NCBI GenBank assembly: GCA_943736015.1
Contig: OX031069.1
Location: 38,660,728 to 38,724,727, forward strand
Length of the DNA: 64,000 nucleotides
Source of the DNA: Tridacna crocea
Lineage: Eukaryota > Mollusca > Bivalvia > Cardiida > Cardiidae
Reading direction: 5' to 3'
The notes under the pieces are model-generated. The model ran no database searches, was not told the DNA's origin, and was given only the letters and a program-made list of their open reading frames with translations. Shown one piece after another: positions 63,941-64,000 of the stretch (position 1 is the first letter of the stretch; each line of letters starts with the position of its first letter). The position numbers and the translations under genes are program-made.

Positions 63941-64000
63941 GAAAATAACACAATACAGACGTCGGCAACAGATTTTCATAATTGGATATTATGTCATACT
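63941..64000 (+). CDS. candidate exon, cut by the window edge
   Basis: CACGTTATTGTTGTATTTCAG is a strong acceptor. Two frames stay open to the edge: ENNTIQTSATDFHNWILCHT (phase 0) or KITQYRRRQQIF... after one carried base. The second would accept the overhang left by the 51.1-kb candidate. Identity unknown. Confidence 0.25.

Overview
This is AT-rich animal DNA, most likely from a bivalve mollusc. The evidence is the repeat content. There are tRNA-derived SINEs whose tails run into GGCGTTAAACCCC or a gatataactgaaataatg-type end, and a copy of a repeat I know from bivalve genomes (starts GCTCTCCTGGCCGAAGG, ends GAGCGATACAGGGCCATC). There are also dozens of short TTAA- and TA-flanked non-autonomous DNA transposons. 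The genus cannot be set from the sequence alone. I see no complete protein gene. The longest open frame is 152 codons and is built largely from a hairpin repeat. The window reads as intronic or intergenic DNA packed with repeats, with a few candidate short plus-strand exons near 27.5, 37.1, 40.1, 42.9, 51.1, 54.8 and 64.0 kb. Their splice signals look good, but I cannot name a product.

Family names used below are mine. H1: about 228-bp MITE flanked by TTAA, termini CCCTTTACCA/TGGTAAAGGG, with a long A arm, a short B arm and a near-perfect central palindrome centred on CTGGTAACCAG. The strand is given as + when the A arm is on the left. H1b and H1c are subfamilies. H2: TTAA-flanked MITE with the hairpin AGATCAGACTGCAC...GTGCAGTCTGATCT inside ACAGTGTAGAT/ATCTACACTGT. 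H3: hairpin GTCAGCCTGCGC...GCGCAGGCTGAC set in TATCGAC/GTCGATA. H4: about 83-bp palindrome with GTCGGTTTACTTCAAAA ends. D390: about 390-bp TTAA element with a GGTAAGACCTGTGTAATG end. T1: about 260-bp element with GTGACCCGTCACGCGAAAAG ends. T2: about 260-bp element with GAGTGCAACACG ends and two inner hairpins. P9: about 200-bp palindrome with TGGGCCCGTATTCACCAACC ends. R10: about 350-bp element with 10-bp target duplications. FB1: fold-back element built from CTACGTAG palindrome units.

Layout. 0-6 kb: H1, SINEs, FB1, one intact D390 and a 52-bp minisatellite of about 31 copies. 6-16 kb: H1/H2/SINE composites, a broken Tc1-type transposase start, and several long palindromes. 16-30 kb: an intact SINE with a 12-bp target duplication, a nested TA-type MITE, decayed H1 variants, and chains of elements sharing TTAA sites. 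30-37 kb: a fold-back of simple repeats, paired CRE-like sites inside a repeat, and a satellite-like array of H1 hairpins. 37-46 kb: candidate exons, tandem SINEs and head-to-tail H1 copies. 46-49 kb: a 53-bp minisatellite of about 25 copies with higher-order structure. 49-64 kb: R10 and P9 with internal empty-site evidence, nested T2 in H1, and a possible promoter with a first exon.

The most interesting signal is collective. At least six unrelated-looking families carry long central hairpins. In H1 and H2 the two arms of single copies share private, base-pair-preserving changes. H3, T1 and T2 also share one GC-rich hairpin module. This points to arm-to-arm correction or selection on the folded form, and to a dense source of potential hairpin RNA in any transcript crossing the region.
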